64,000 nt of DNA, taken from the NCBI RefSeq assembly GCF_033568475.1, contig NC_133122.1, positions 16,248,763-16,312,762 on the forward strand. The letters are read 5' to 3'. This stretch comes from Henckelia pumila (lineage: Eukaryota > Streptophyta > Magnoliopsida > Lamiales > Gesneriaceae). Position numbers and translations under genes: made by a program. Each line of letters starts with the position of its first letter. The first letter of the stretch is position 1. This document shows, one piece after another, positions 36,477-47,750 of the stretch. The notes beneath the pieces were generated by a model, which was not told the origin of the DNA, ran no database searches, and worked only from the letters and a program-made list of their open reading frames with translations.

Positions 36477-37817
36477 TGTAGTAACCCTTACTCGGATCAC
36501 CTACTAAACAGAACTTATGCATGCAATTAACTTAATTAAACAGATATCAGAATAAAACTGCGGAATCCAATAACATTATACAATCCCAAGTAAAGGAATC
36601 TGTAATTATCCAATATTATACAACCAAATCTAATAGCTGTATAAACCCAAACAACAGTAATAAAACCTAGACGAAGCTCCAGCTGGCCAACCACTGACTA
36701 GCCCCTCCTGGATCCACCCTCCTCGTCCAATCGCAAACCTGCCCCATGGAATAGGGTGTCTAGAAAAATACAGAGTACGAGACGTGAGCATACAACGCTC
36801 AGTACAAGAGTATGAGTATACATGCATGCAAAGTGAACTCCCTATAGACTCGAGGTCAAGGATCAGATAACAGAGACAGACCGGGATCTGGTATGTAGCA
36901 CGCTGTGCCGTCGCTTCAGGAGGTGGCTCCCATACCGAGATAATCGTGGATACGCCGGACCCAAATCGATGGAAGTCCATCCACTGACAGGATAGGGTAC
37001 AACCCTACTAACAGACATCTCGAAGGAGATACAGCAAGATGCAAATGAATGCAGCATAATATCATGGCATATAAATCATGCAGTCATATAATACATGCAT
37101 ACTCAATCAGGATATCTCGAACAGTACTTTCGTACCTCAAAACAGTGAAAGCTCTACCAACTTTAGGTCCACGCCTATAGTCTGCTCTACACTGCCAAAT
37201 GATACTACTATCATTAAAGTGCTCTAAAAGCCTTAACTAAGCTATTGCATACTCCTAAATATTTATAGGAAGCAAAAGCTATACCTTCGTCCGTCGTTAG
37301 CCCTTTGATGTCGATGCCTCCAGAACTTGGGCACGACTCCGCTATGACTACCGAACGCCTCTCCGACCTCCGGACCAAGCCTAAGAAGACTAGAACAGCT
37401 CCAAAAGGACTAGAAAGGAAAGGAGAACTCGGAATTGGCAAATGAAAGTGAAGTCTCGGCCTTCTATTTATAGACAACGATCGGAACTTCCGATCCTTGA
37501 TCGGAACGTCCGAACCTCGATCGGAACGTCCGATCCTGTCATCGGAGCTTCCAAAGATCCTGATCTGCCACGTGTCAAAATATCACTTGTTGATTCCGGA
37601 TAGGGGTGAACGGAGCTTCCGGTCCTGATCGGAGCTTCCGATCCAACCACACGTCATGCCTGACGTAATAACATCGGTGCCTCCGATCGCTCATCGGAGC
37701 TTCCGATCCTGTTCGGAGCTTCCGATCGTGCCTTCGGAGCTTTCGATCCGTCCAATACCCAATTCAATTAATTAGCATTAATCCTTTAATTACTCAATTA
37801 GGGCACGGGCTACTACA
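36477..37817 (-). repeat. Gypsy LTR (5' LTR in element sense)
   Basis: 1341 bp, the same length as the partner LTR at 30520-31860. It repeats the ATCGGAGCTTCCGAT array at 37477-37753. Confidence 0.93.
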
Positions 37818-37822
37818 TGGAT

Positions 37823-38382
37823 TGTGGGCTTTAAGGAGTTAGAGTCCTGATATAATTATAACTTAATCCAGTCTATAAATTATCTATAAATAGGACTGCA
37901 GTGTTCGAAAATTTGGTGTGATTTTCAGTCTTGCAATTTTCGAATTTTAGCCTATATTATTCAAGGGGATTTTCGAAATCCTCTGTCCCTTTTGGAGAAA
38001 AATTCGGGTTGTGTTTTTGTGAAAAATTACAATCTGAATTAACAGATCATATCTGTTTATTCTCTACGCAAACTTCTGATTGATTTCTAGTGCAGTCAAT
38101 CAGAGGGTTTTGTTTTCCATTCGTAGACCTGATTGAAGAAACGTTCGTTCATCAGTTCCGGGGATATACAACAAGAGCAGATTAAATTCTGTTGGTGTCC
38201 ATAATCTCGCTTCGAGATTTTAAGGTAAAATATTTAATAGTGATTATTTGTTTTACTTACACAATTTAATCGTAAAGTTTTGATACCTATATATGGAATC
38301 GTTCCATATTAATAAAATAAAATTTTAAACTTCCGCTGCACCGGGTATCAATTCTAATTGATCTGAACACAGTTTTCCAACA
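37823..38382 (+). repeat. 3' LTR of the inner copia element, right piece
   Basis: Completes the LTR interrupted at 30519 and ends TTTTCCAACA. It is followed by the CTGCA duplication and the resumed outer element. Confidence 0.92.
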
Positions 38383-38387
38383 CTGCA

Positions 38388-39425
38388 ATGTTGTCAAATG
38401 ATTTCATAATAAATGAATGTGACAAATGTGTTTACATTAAAGGTAATACAAATGCATATGTAATTGTTTGCCTTTATGTAGATGACATGTTAATCATGGG
38501 AAGCAACCATGAATTGATTGTGAAAACGAAAAAGATGTTGAGAAAACATTTTGACATGAATGATTTGGGATTGTGTGATATTATTCTAGGGATTAAAGTC
38601 TCTAGAATATCTGCTGGAATTATTTTATCACAAACCCATTATATAGAAAAGGTTCTTGAACGATTTAATGCCACAAATCGTTCTCCGGCTAGAACACCTA
38701 TGAAATTGGGTATACATTTAGCCAAAAGTAGAGGAGAACCTGTTTCACAAGTGGAATATGCAAGGGTGATAGGAAGTTTAATGTACTTAACTAACTGTAC
38801 CCGTCCTGATCTTGCATATACCGTAAATAATCTAAGTCGATTCACAAGTAATCCAAGTGAGGATCATTGGAAAGCACTAATGAGAGTGCTTGAATACTTG
38901 AAATACACTTCAAGTTATAGAATAGTGTATACAAAATATCGTGCGGTCCTAGAAGGATATTGTGATGCAAATTGGATTTCTGACACAAAAGACTTCAATT
39001 CTACTAGTGGATATGTGTTCACAATTGGTGGAGGAGCGGTGTCATGGAGATCCTCTAAACAAACATGTATAGCTCGGTCGACCATGGAATCTGAGTTTAT
39101 TGTTTTAGATAAAGCTGGAGAAGAAGCCGAGTGGCTTCAAAACTTTCTAGAAAATATTACTTGTTGGAATAAATCGGTGTCTTTAATTACTATTCATTGT
39201 GACAGTCAGTCAGCAATAGGAAGAGCACAAAGTAGTATGTACAATGTTAAATCTCGACATATTTGTCGGATACACAATACCATAAGACAATTGATCTCAA
39301 ATGGGGTTATTTCAGTTGATTATGTGAAGTCAAATGAAAACCTTGCGGATCCGCTTACAAAAAGTATAAATAGAGATCAAATGTACAAACTACTAAGAAG
39401 AATGGGTTTAAAATCCACAAAATAA
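38388..39425 (+). pseudogene. 3' reverse transcriptase and RNase H part of the outer copia polyprotein
   Basis: This is the continuation of the frame broken at 21789. It is 345 open codons with the RT motif [11 protein letters not shown], the connection [12 protein letters not shown], RNase H ([10 protein letters not shown]...; [18 protein letters not shown]) and the copia end ENLADPLTK. Unlike the 5' half it has no internal stop. The next 538 bp to the 3' LTR show no coding sequence and end in the purine tract. Confidence 0.9.
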
Positions 39426-39963
39426 AATGTTTATAGCGGTAACTCAACCTTGAGAATTGGAGATCCCAAAACCTTGGTTCAATGGCACAACTAAGTTATA
39501 AATATTAGTTTGAGTACTTGATATCTTTACTCACTCATTCCTAGAACATCCAAGTAAAAATGACCTGCAAAATGTGGTGATGTTAAAGTTTTCTTTTAAT
39601 GATTCCTATACTTATAAGGTAGAGTAACACATGATACTGTTTATAGGAGATCACCTATATAAGTGCAAAGTATTGACCGCTTTGATTGAAACACTTATGA
39701 ATCTAAGATATGGTCCATGGCCGAAATGGACACAACGTGAGAACAAAATTTGTTAGAGTATTGTTATGTAAATACTATTGACTTGGTTTAAAAGAATGGT
39801 TGACTAGTTCAAGACATCGCGTCATTATGCAACTAGTAAATCCGATAGTATTTTACTAAGGTAGGTTCAAATCCACAAGCTACCTATCCTGATGTAACAA
39901 TAACTCATAAAGACTTTCTAGAGAGAATGCTAAACGTACTCGAAATTCATTCATGTGGGGGAT

Positions 39964-40991
39964 TGTTGGAAAAGTTATTGAATGGATTGTAGTTGAAATG
40001 GGCTTGAAAGGCTCATTTGAATTGTGTTGGAATAGTTTGAATTTGGTGAAATAAATTGGAGGGAAGACTTGTTTTGGCTTGTCCCACATTGAAATATTTC
40101 CAATGTGTTTAAATCCATAAATAACCCAAATTTAGATTATGGGATTGGGCCCTTAGGGCACCGGATGTTTTGTAAAGGGGCAAGACGCTAATCGATGCAA
40201 CAAACACACGCGCGCCCGGCCGGCCCGGTGTGGTGCGGTGCGGTGGAGTCTTATGAAATTATTATTCTTTTTGGATCAAATTTAGTTAAAATAATATTTA
40301 TTATTATTTTTTGTGTGCGCCCGAGCTGCATAAAGTTACCGCCCGCGCGCAACACCTCACCTCTATGGACAGAAGGTTGGCCAAGATTGTCTGTCCGAGC
40401 GGTAGAATTTTACCGCTCGGGTCCAACCCTCACCTGCCAAGACAGAAGGCTTGAGAAATGTTGGCCGCCGAGCAATAGATTTATACCGCTCGAGTGCACC
40501 CTTTTATTTTCGAGACAGAAAGGTTGGGCGCCGCTCGAGCGCGCCTTCTGTGCTCCGAAAAGTTGCGTCTCTTTTTGGGATTTTTCTGTCATGGGTTGCA
40601 TCCTTAAGGCTTCAAACGTGTTGTTTTGTGTATAAGTCTATATATACGGTAATTATAACACAAAAAAGGATAGACAGAAGATCAAAGAACTTTATAGCGT
40701 CAGATTTCTGCTTCTCTGAAAAGTTCTTCCATCTCTCTCACAAAAGTCAAAGTTTACACATATTTTCGTTCGACGAAGATCGAGATATTTGTTGTGCTGC
40801 TATATCTCGATTGTAAAGTCGTTGTATCTTAGAGACGATTGACGCCAACGTTGAGCACTGTTAACAGACAATTTCGTCTTGCGGATAGAGATATTATCTC
40901 GCCTCGATTTGTTCGTTTCTGTTGTTGTTGTTATTGTTGTTGTTGTTGTTGTTGCTGACTTGTTCAGAATTCAGAGTACATCTTCCTAACA
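39964..40991 (+). repeat. 3' LTR of the outer copia element
   Basis: About 1.03 kb, TGTTGG...CTAACA. It has the CTCGAG hairpin region at about 40395-40545 and a GTT microsatellite at about 40920-40956. Confidence 0.88.
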
Positions 40992-41735
40992 ATAAGTAAT
41001 TACTACTATTATGTTTCACATATATTCTAACAAAAATGTAATCGTTAAAAATACATAATTTAATACAAAATAACACTTTAGTTTTTAAATAATTTTCTTA
41101 AACAACGGAACTAAAGTTACGATACCAACAGTTCTCAATGTTTTATCTACAAGACCACAATATCAAGTTTGACAAAAATAACACTTAATAATAAATGCCA
41201 TCCATATGATAATATAAAATTAGAGTACAAGAAGCATACAAAAATAATACTTAATAATAATTGCCATCCATCTGAGAATATAAAATTAGAGTACAAGAAG
41301 CATATATAAAATCACAAATCATTAATTAATAATTTCGTTAATTCAAATAAAATAAAACAAATAATCGAGATAGAAAACTTTAATAAATCACATGTCATAT
41401 GTAACTTTATTTTATCTTATTCTTTATTAGTAAAAAAAATACGTGAAAATTAAATTATTTTTTTTGACGGAAGAATCTTGTAATCATAAATAAATCAAGA
41501 GTGGTCTTGCCATTCAATTAGTTTTTGAATAATATAATAATTGGCCATAAATTCAAAAATAAAAATGGAACACGTTTAGTTAACAAAGTCAGTCAACCGT
41601 ACCGTACAATACATATAATATTCAAATGTCAATAAATTGAAATCTTGAAAATTAAATAATGGGCCTTTACTAAAAAAAACAGCCCAAAAATTATGTTTGA
41701 AAATACTGTATTTGTACTTATTAAAAAAATAAAAA
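40992..41735. other. AT-rich spacer right of the retrotransposon nest
   Basis: A segment of about 55 bp (around ATAATAAATGCCATCCATATG and AGAGTACAAGAAGCATA) is present twice, at about 41180 and 41250. Otherwise no gene or element recognised. Confidence 0.5.
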
Positions 41736-41737
41736 AA

Positions 41738-41897
41738 ATGCTATATGTACACGGAATATTATACGTTAGGTTATACGTTGCACTTGAAATTATAAAATTA
41801 TCCTTTCATTTGATTTGAAAAAAATCTTTCCAAAATACATTAAAGATATTTATGTAATTTCAAGTGCAACGTGTAACCCTCCGTATACATGTAGCAT
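41738..41897. mobile_element. Foldback MITE, about 160 bp
   Basis: The left arm GCTATATGTACACGGAATATT...GTTGCACTTGAAATTATAAA pairs with the right arm TTTATGTAATTTCAAGTGCAAC...CCGTATACATGTAGC. The arms are roughly 55-60 bp. GCTA(C/T)ATGTA at the tips suggests a MULE-like or hAT-like derivative. Confidence 0.65.
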
Positions 41898-42379
41898 CAC
41901 CCTAAAAAATATATATAGTATTTGTACGAATTTGTTTAAACATCCATAATTTTTTTAAAGATAAGATTATGGACGACATCGATTATCATTTTTCGCATGT
42001 TATCCCAAATTTAAAGTAGGTAAAAAAAAAATCCAAATTCTTCCAACTTGGAAGTTTCTTCCATCAGATTTATCGAGGAATATCCGTGATTCAAGTACAT
42101 TGTAAGGTACTGACAAATTTTCGTTTTGGATGTCTTTTAAATGTCTTTATTTAAGTTTCCACCCCACCAATCCCACCTTTTTTTCTTTTTTTTTAAAAAA
42201 GAGAATTATAATTAGAGTTTCGTTTTTTCTTATAAACGTATGTGCTTTGTATATTAAGATTTAAGTGGGTGCCTTCGATAGATTAATTTTCTTTAAAAAA
42301 TTACGTAAGTTCGTTCAATTAGAGAACATTTCCATGTATGAATAGGTCTTCTGTGGGAATCTTAGGGATATTTATTTGT

Positions 42380-42490
42380 AAGATGAAGTCGATTTGATCT
42401 ATGTATAAAGTGTAAAGTAATTTTTTGACTTAAAAATAATATTTTTTCATAAGTCAGATCGAATAGGAGATTCGTCTCACAAAAATTTTT
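42380..42490. repeat. Dispersed GTGAGAC / AATAATATTTTT inverted-repeat family, copy 2
   Basis: Shares AATAATATTTTTTCATAAGTC and AGGAGATTCGTCTCACAAAA with copies near 11.8 and 59.3 kb. Confidence 0.45.
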
Positions 42491-42939
42491 GTATCAAATT
42501 ATATTATCTATTTTTTTGTAATTATCATAAATTCATACTATAGCTAAATTAAAAACGATATGAACATGCATCATGTGAGGCGATCTTACAAATTTATATT
42601 TGCGATGATGATATATTGTTTTATTAGTATATATATTACTTTGCCCCCCAAAAATAACATATCTCTAACTCGTCTAGTAATTAAACACTTTCAAGATTTT
42701 GCATTGATCCAAGTTCGAACCTCCCCTGCTCTTTTTTTTTTTTTTTTTTTCCAAACGAAAATATTGTATAGTCTCAACTTAAATTACCTTCTTCTATTCT
42801 ATATATTTATTAGTAACACTGATTATATTCTTATTATTGAAATTTATATGAAAAAATATAATAATTATTTTTCTGACTTTGTATGTGTTGACAGGTCGGC
42901 CCCCAAATTTATAATCCTGGATATGCCCTTTATTATATA

Positions 42940-43207
42940 CTCCCTCCGTCTCATATATATTGTCCTCTTTGGATTTTCACACAGATTAATAAAAATGTAT
43001 TGAAAAAGCAAATTTTATATAAACTTCATATTTTATCCCTATTCAATGTATTAAAAAATGATTGCACAATTTTCAAGGTGTAATTAATAGGGCCTAGGGG
43101 TATATTAGTAAATAAGTGTAAAAAAATATTACTAAATATGGTATATGACTATATATTTGAGACAAACAAAAAAGGAAACGTGGATAATATAATTGGAACT
43201 AAGGGAG
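42940..43207. mobile_element. Stowaway-like MITE (Tc1/mariner), 268 bp
   Basis: The left end is CTCCCTCCGTCTCATATATA and the right end is the imperfect complement GGAACTAAGGGAG. It is flanked by TA on both sides (42938-42939 and 43208-43209). These are the usual Stowaway terminal repeats and target duplication. Confidence 0.82.
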
Positions 43208-43249
43208 TATAACTTAATTTGCGTGTGTTTATATGTTATATATATACCA

Positions 43250-44190
43250 AGTTGATTTAAGGGTAAATTATCATAAAATCCCTAAATTCAAATTAAAATA
43301 TGTCCTCAGTCCCTGTGTCAGGGAAACTTCATTTAAACTCTCTGACATCATTTTTATTCATAATCAATCCCTAGACGTCCGAAATGACATAAATAACCTT
43401 ATCTTATCACAATAAAATAAATTTTCCTCACTGGCCCACAAATGCCATGGATTCCCACCACCACAATCTTTTTTTACCACCACACCAATTTCCTCGAAAT
43501 GGGATTTTTTGGGGTCAAATCATCACCATAAAAATCCGATGAACCAGGGCGCAAAACATTTGGAAATCCAATCTAAAATAACTCTAAATCCGAAGAAAAA
43601 TATATAAAATAGAGAAAGCTTAACAATGTTGAAGTTCTCATGGAGCTTCAAAAGGCCACTGAAGTAAAACCATGAAAAACAGAAGCATAAAAAAATTCGC
43701 AAAGTGAAGATAATGACAATTAATTTTGGTAAAGAGAACGAAGGGAATTCAATTTTTCAGTAATTTTATGTGGTCTCGCATTAAAGCTGTATGAAATTAA
43801 TTGGAGAATCGGAGGCTTCAAGATATTCTTCTAAAAAATTTAAAATCTTGGAAAATTTTTGATAATGTGATTTAATATGTATTAGTTTTGAGTGAATTGT
43901 TGTTATATTGTATAAGATTTTCCATAAATAATTTAATTGTATTTTTTCGGCACTTAGCAAACATTTATCCAGATGATTATCATTTCACGAAAGCATTGAA
44001 ATTCAAATGTTGAGTAATTGCAAGATTGAAATATTTAGTTGAATTGATCGATGAAAATTATTTAAACGAATAATACTGATCATTTTGAGTAAGATTATCC
44101 CGAAATTTGCATATTTGTATCAATTATGGTGTTTTATGTGTTGTTTAAGTGATAGATTAAAATCACGCTAAAAATTATTTCTTACCTCTT
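43250..44190. other. Spacer with a possible MULE-like terminus
   Basis: At 43300-43350, GTCCCTGTGTCAGGGAAAC and CTCTCTGACATC resemble, in inverse sense, GACATAGGGAGTTGAAAC and CATGTCAGG at about 47980-48020. No coding sequence recognised. Confidence 0.3.
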
Positions 44191-44195
44191 ATACT

Positions 44196-45368
44196 CGTTA
44201 TGCTCGATCGACAATATATAGTACCCAAATCATGTGTACACGGTGTTTGATTATAAAACTAATGTACTTAATCCGATCTATTTTGTACTTGGTAATTTCT
44301 GTAATTGTCCCTCATCAAGCATGGCTTGTGCTCGATCGACGATATATGATACTCAATTCATATATACACTATGCTCGATTAGAAAATTAATATACTCAAT
44401 CAGTGTTTTTTTGTACTTCATATTTACTTTATTGTCCGTCATAAATTAGGATATTACCTTAATCAATAATTTAAATCAATATGTTGGATTTACCGTTGCA
44501 ACGAGATTTTGTACTCAATCAGATGTATTTTGTATTCGATAATTTTTTTAATTATCCCCCCATCAAGTAGGACTTGTACTCAATCGAATATATATAGTAC
44601 TCAATTCATGTGTACATTGCGCTCGATTAGAAAACTATTATGCTCAATGAGAGTTTTTTTAACTTGATACTACTTTATTGTTCGTCATAAATTAGGATAT
44701 TAGCTTGATCAATAATTTAAATCAATATTTTGGATTTACCTTTGCAATGAAATCTTGTACATTTTAGTTGCTAGTGTATATCACATCAAGTGATGCTATT
44801 ATAAAATGGTATATTTTCTTCTGCTTTACTTATGACATGTTCTATCTCATATGGATTCATCTGTATTGAAGCTTTTGTGTCAATGTTATCTTGAAGTTTT
44901 TGGATGTTTACTGACCATCATTTTTCACCTCTGCATTTTCACCCTATAACTTCATCGGAAAAATCAATTGTATTCCTTAGTTTGGTTAATATGACTCACT
45001 CTACGTTATGCTCGATCGACGATATATAATACTCAATTCATGTATACACGGTGCTTGATTAGAAAACTAATGTACTTAATCCGATCTCTTTTGTACTCGA
45101 TACTTTCTTTAATTGTTCTTCATCAAGTAGGACTTGGGCTCGATCGACGATATATGGTACTCAGTTTATGTATACACTGTGCTCGATTAAAAACTTAATA
45201 TACTACATTAGAGTTTTTTGTACTTGATATTTACTTATTGTTCGTTATAAATTAGAAAATTAGCTTGATCAATAATTTAAATCAATATGTTGGGTTTACC
45301 TTGCAACAAGATCATGTACATTTTAGTTTCTAGTTTATATCACATCAAATGATACTATTATAAAATGA

Positions 45369-45431
<63 letters not shown>

Positions 45432-46137
45432 TAATGACATGTTTTATCTCTTATGAATTCATCTGTATTGAAGCTTTTGTGTTAATGTTATCTTGATGTT
45501 TTTGGATGTTTAGTGACCATCATTTTGCACCGCGGCATTTTCACACTATAACTTCATCAGGAAAATCAATTGTGTTCCTTAGCTTGGTTAATATGACTCA
45601 CTCTAAGTTGTGCTCAATCGACGATATATAGTACTCAATGCATGTGTACACGATGCTCGATTAGAAAACTAATGTACTCAATCAAATGTATTTTGTATTC
45701 AATAATTTTTTAATTGTCCCCCCTATCAAGTAGGACTTGTGCTCGATCGAATATATATTGTACTCAATTCATGTGTACACTGCGCTTGATTAAAAAACTA
45801 TTATGTTCAATCAGAATATTTTTTACTTGATATTACTTTATTGTCCGTCATAAATTAGGATATTAGCTTGATCAATAATTTAAATCAATATTTTAAATTT
45901 ACCTTTGCAATGAGATCTTGTACATTTTAGTTGCTAGTGTATATCACATCAAGTGATGCTATTATAAAATGGTATATTTTGTTCTTCTTTACTAATGACA
46001 TGTTGTATCTTATATGGATTTATCTGTATTGAAGCTTTTGTGTCAATGTTATCTTGAAATTTTTAGATGTTTACTGATCATCATTTTGCACCTCGACATT
46101 TTCACACTATAATTTCATCAATAAAATCAATTGTCAT
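44196..46137. repeat. Three tandem units of about 810, 600 and 530 bp
   Basis: The units begin at about 44196, 45007 and 45607, each with TGCTC(G/A)ATCGACGATATATA. They run in the same order through ATTAGAAAACTAATGTACT, TAGGACTTG, TCATAAATTAGGATATTAGC, TTGATCAATAATTTAAATC, GATCTTGTACATTTTAG, CATCTGTATTGAAGCTTTTG and ACTTCATC..AAAATCAATTG. The first unit also holds an internal partial copy of its own 5' part. A TG/TA microsatellite interrupts unit 2 (45368-45429). No coding frame is conserved among the units. Confidence 0.85.
45368..45429. repeat. (TG)n(TA)n microsatellite
   Basis: About 9 TG units followed by about 20 TA units, inside tandem unit 2. Confidence 0.9.
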
Positions 46138-46630
46138 ATCATGTTATAGACTTGAATATTCAATGTGTTATAGTGCTCAATTTATTTTAATTGATACTCA
46201 AAATATTTTTGTACTTTAATTTCATAAAACAATATCGATATTTTCTTGAATTAAATCTTGAAATTAATTATTCCTATATATTTGATTCATTTTGCAAGAA
46301 ATTGTTTTTGAACAAACAAGCATATTATAGAATTCAACTCACATTTCAAAGTTTAAGACACAATTATATTATAAAATTCAAACTAAATTTGAAATTCAAA
46401 TATAAATAACAAAACAAATTCTATATTACACACGAAGTTCAATCCAAATCACCCCATCTCATAACTACATAAAATTCACCTTTTTCTTCTTTTATTATTT
46501 TTATTTTTATTTTTTCAAGAAACGCGTATCAAATTAAAAAAAAAACTATTTGAAATTTTTTTTCTCATTTGATTAAATAGTATTTTTTTTTTAATTTGTG
46601 CAATCATTATCATATTTCTAAGTGCATCTT
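46138..46630. other. AT-rich spacer
   Basis: Nothing recognised apart from A and T runs. A 72-codon frame at 46191 is low-complexity. Confidence 0.5.
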
Positions 46631-46639
46631 CATTATGAG

Positions 46640-46735
46640 CAAGGCATGATTCCCAGGAATCGAACCTTGTACCTCCAGGCTTAAGTACAAAGTTTTCTGA
46701 TTCGTGGTATCATTGAGCTAGTCTAGCTTAATGGT
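46640..46735 (-). mobile_element. tRNA-derived SINE head, inverted
   Basis: On the minus strand there is an A-box-like TAGCTCAATGAT and, about 55 bp on, a perfect B box GGTTCGATTCC, spaced as in RNA polymerase III promoters of SINEs. It is not a tRNA gene because no cloverleaf can be drawn around it. Confidence 0.55.
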
Positions 46736-46751
46736 ACCAAAAATCAAAAAA

Positions 46752-46925
46752 AATTGTATTTAAGCCTGGAGGTACAAAGTTCGATTTCTGGGGAGGGCAA
46801 AAACTCCCCTAGCCAGGTGGAAAGAAGGTCATGAGTAGCAAAAATGGTTGCGGGCCCCCGAGAGAGATGAGACGCACCCGAACCATTACAAAACCTCTCA
46901 TGTATAAAAAGTTAATAGAAAAAAA
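46752..46925 (+). mobile_element. Second SINE copy, direct, facing the first
   Basis: TTAAGCCTGGAGGTACAAAG followed by TTCGATTTCTGGGGAG matches the minus-strand copy at 46640-46735 over about 40 bp and continues into a body with GTTGCGGGCCCCCGAG and ACCATTACAAAACC. The A box is missing or diverged. Confidence 0.5.
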
Positions 46926-47349
46926 ATAAGAAGAAGACGAAGAAAAAGAGAATATTTCTGTAAACAATGAATTATGTAATCTTATTGATGAAATTCAACA
47001 CCCTTAAAATAATTATTACTACAAAAAAACTAAAAAAAAGTCTAGAAATTAGATTTTCAAACCATAACCACTATATCAATACCCAATTTAATAGTCAAAT
47101 AAAAGTTAGAAAAACATAGTAGGAATTAACAAAGATCAAATCATTTACATAATATCCATAATAAAATTTGATTGAAAATTCTCAAAATTTCAAAGGAATT
47201 AAATTTTCAGTTTTGTGATGAATAATTGAGTGAATCTAAATTTCTTTAACTGTAATATATATATTCTCACACCTCAAAAACATTAAAACTATCATAAATA
47301 TTGAATAATTAGAATTAAGTACACAAACAGAAGAGATCCATGTGTGAAT

Positions 47350-47750
47350 TGGGGTGGTATATCGTACCGAAAATTTATATCATATTTCATACCTAAAATT
47401 AAAATATAAGGAAATATTATATCGACACTCATACCGAAAATCATGGTATACCGATTTTATACCTATCATAACGAAATTTATGGTATACTGAAATTTTGGT
47501 ACGGTATCGCTATATAATGTTTTATATCGAAAAAAACTTTATACTTTAAAATTTTATAGTTTATAAATATTATATATTTTTCAGTATACCGATATATATA
47601 AAAAAATTCAAATTTCATATCGTTATTGTACCGAAAAATTCGATATTTTTTTTATCATAACAAACCGAAATATTCGGTATACCGAAAATTCGATATTTTT
47701 GGTATGATAACTTGGATATACCAAAAATTAAATATTTTATCCACCCCCAT
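47350..47750. repeat. ACCGAAA / TCGGTATA foldback element (copy 2)
   Basis: Built like 5088-5415 from ATACCGAAA-type words in both orientations. The ends GGGGTGGTATATCG and TTTTATCCACCCCCAT are inverted, which suggests terminal repeats with CCACCCC tips. Confidence 0.6.

Larger units (their letters stand above)
30520..37817 (-). mobile_element. Ty3/gypsy chromovirus (Tekay/Del-like), minus strand, inserted in the inner copia 3' LTR
   Basis: The two LTRs (30520-31860 and 36477-37817) are both 1341 bp, with TGTAGTGACC/TGTAGTAACC starts and CTACTACA ends. The target duplication TGGAT is perfect. Read on the minus strand, a primer-binding site exactly complementary to initiator-Met tRNA (TGGTATCAGAGC, 36461-36472) follows the 5' LTR after 4 bp. 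A purine tract (AAGTGGGGGAGAA, 31861-31873) precedes the 3' LTR. By eye about 20 mismatches separate the LTRs (about 1.5%), so the insertion is recent. Domain order gag-protease-RT-RNase H-integrase is that of gypsy. Confidence 0.95.
21790..38382 (+). mobile_element. Inner Ty1/copia retrotransposon inserted in the outer element, itself split in its 3' LTR
   Basis: LTRs begin TGAAAGAGTGGG and end TTTTCCAACA: 21790-23676 at the 5' side, and 29192-30519 plus 37823-38382 at the 3' side. A perfect 5 bp target duplication CTGCA lies at 21785-21789 and 38383-38387. A primer-binding site (TGGTATCAGAGAC) sits 1 bp after the 5' LTR and a purine tract (GGGCAAGTGGAAGAT) just before the 3' LTR. By eye about 30 differences in about 1.9 kb (about 1.6%) separate the LTRs. 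The polyprotein frame is 25263-29177. The leader is unusually long at about 1.6 kb. Confidence 0.93.
17883..40991 (+). mobile_element. Outer Ty1/copia retrotransposon (Tork-like), split by a nested element
   Basis: LTRs at 17883-18903 and 39964-40991 start TGTTGG and end CTAACA. A likely target duplication AATAA lies at 17878-17882 and 40991-40995, sharing one terminal base. A polypurine tract (ATGTGGGGGAT) lies just before the 3' LTR at 39953-39963. The sequence after the 5' LTR does not match the usual initiator-Met primer site. The gag-pol region starts at 18942 and is interrupted at 21789 within the reverse transcriptase by a 16.6 kb insertion, then resumes at 38388. Without the insertion the element is about 6.5 kb. 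The two LTRs differ by several percent with indels, by eye more than the LTR pairs of the two inner elements, which fits it being the oldest layer. Confidence 0.88.

Noticed and set aside
42660..42740. Second tRNA-like B box (AAGTTCGAACCTCC) before a T-rich run
   Set aside because: Isolated B-box-like word only. No A box at the right distance.
46640..46735. tRNA gene suggested by a perfect B box
   Set aside because: No acceptor stem or anticodon arm can be drawn, and a second inverted copy plus a SINE-like body indicate a SINE.
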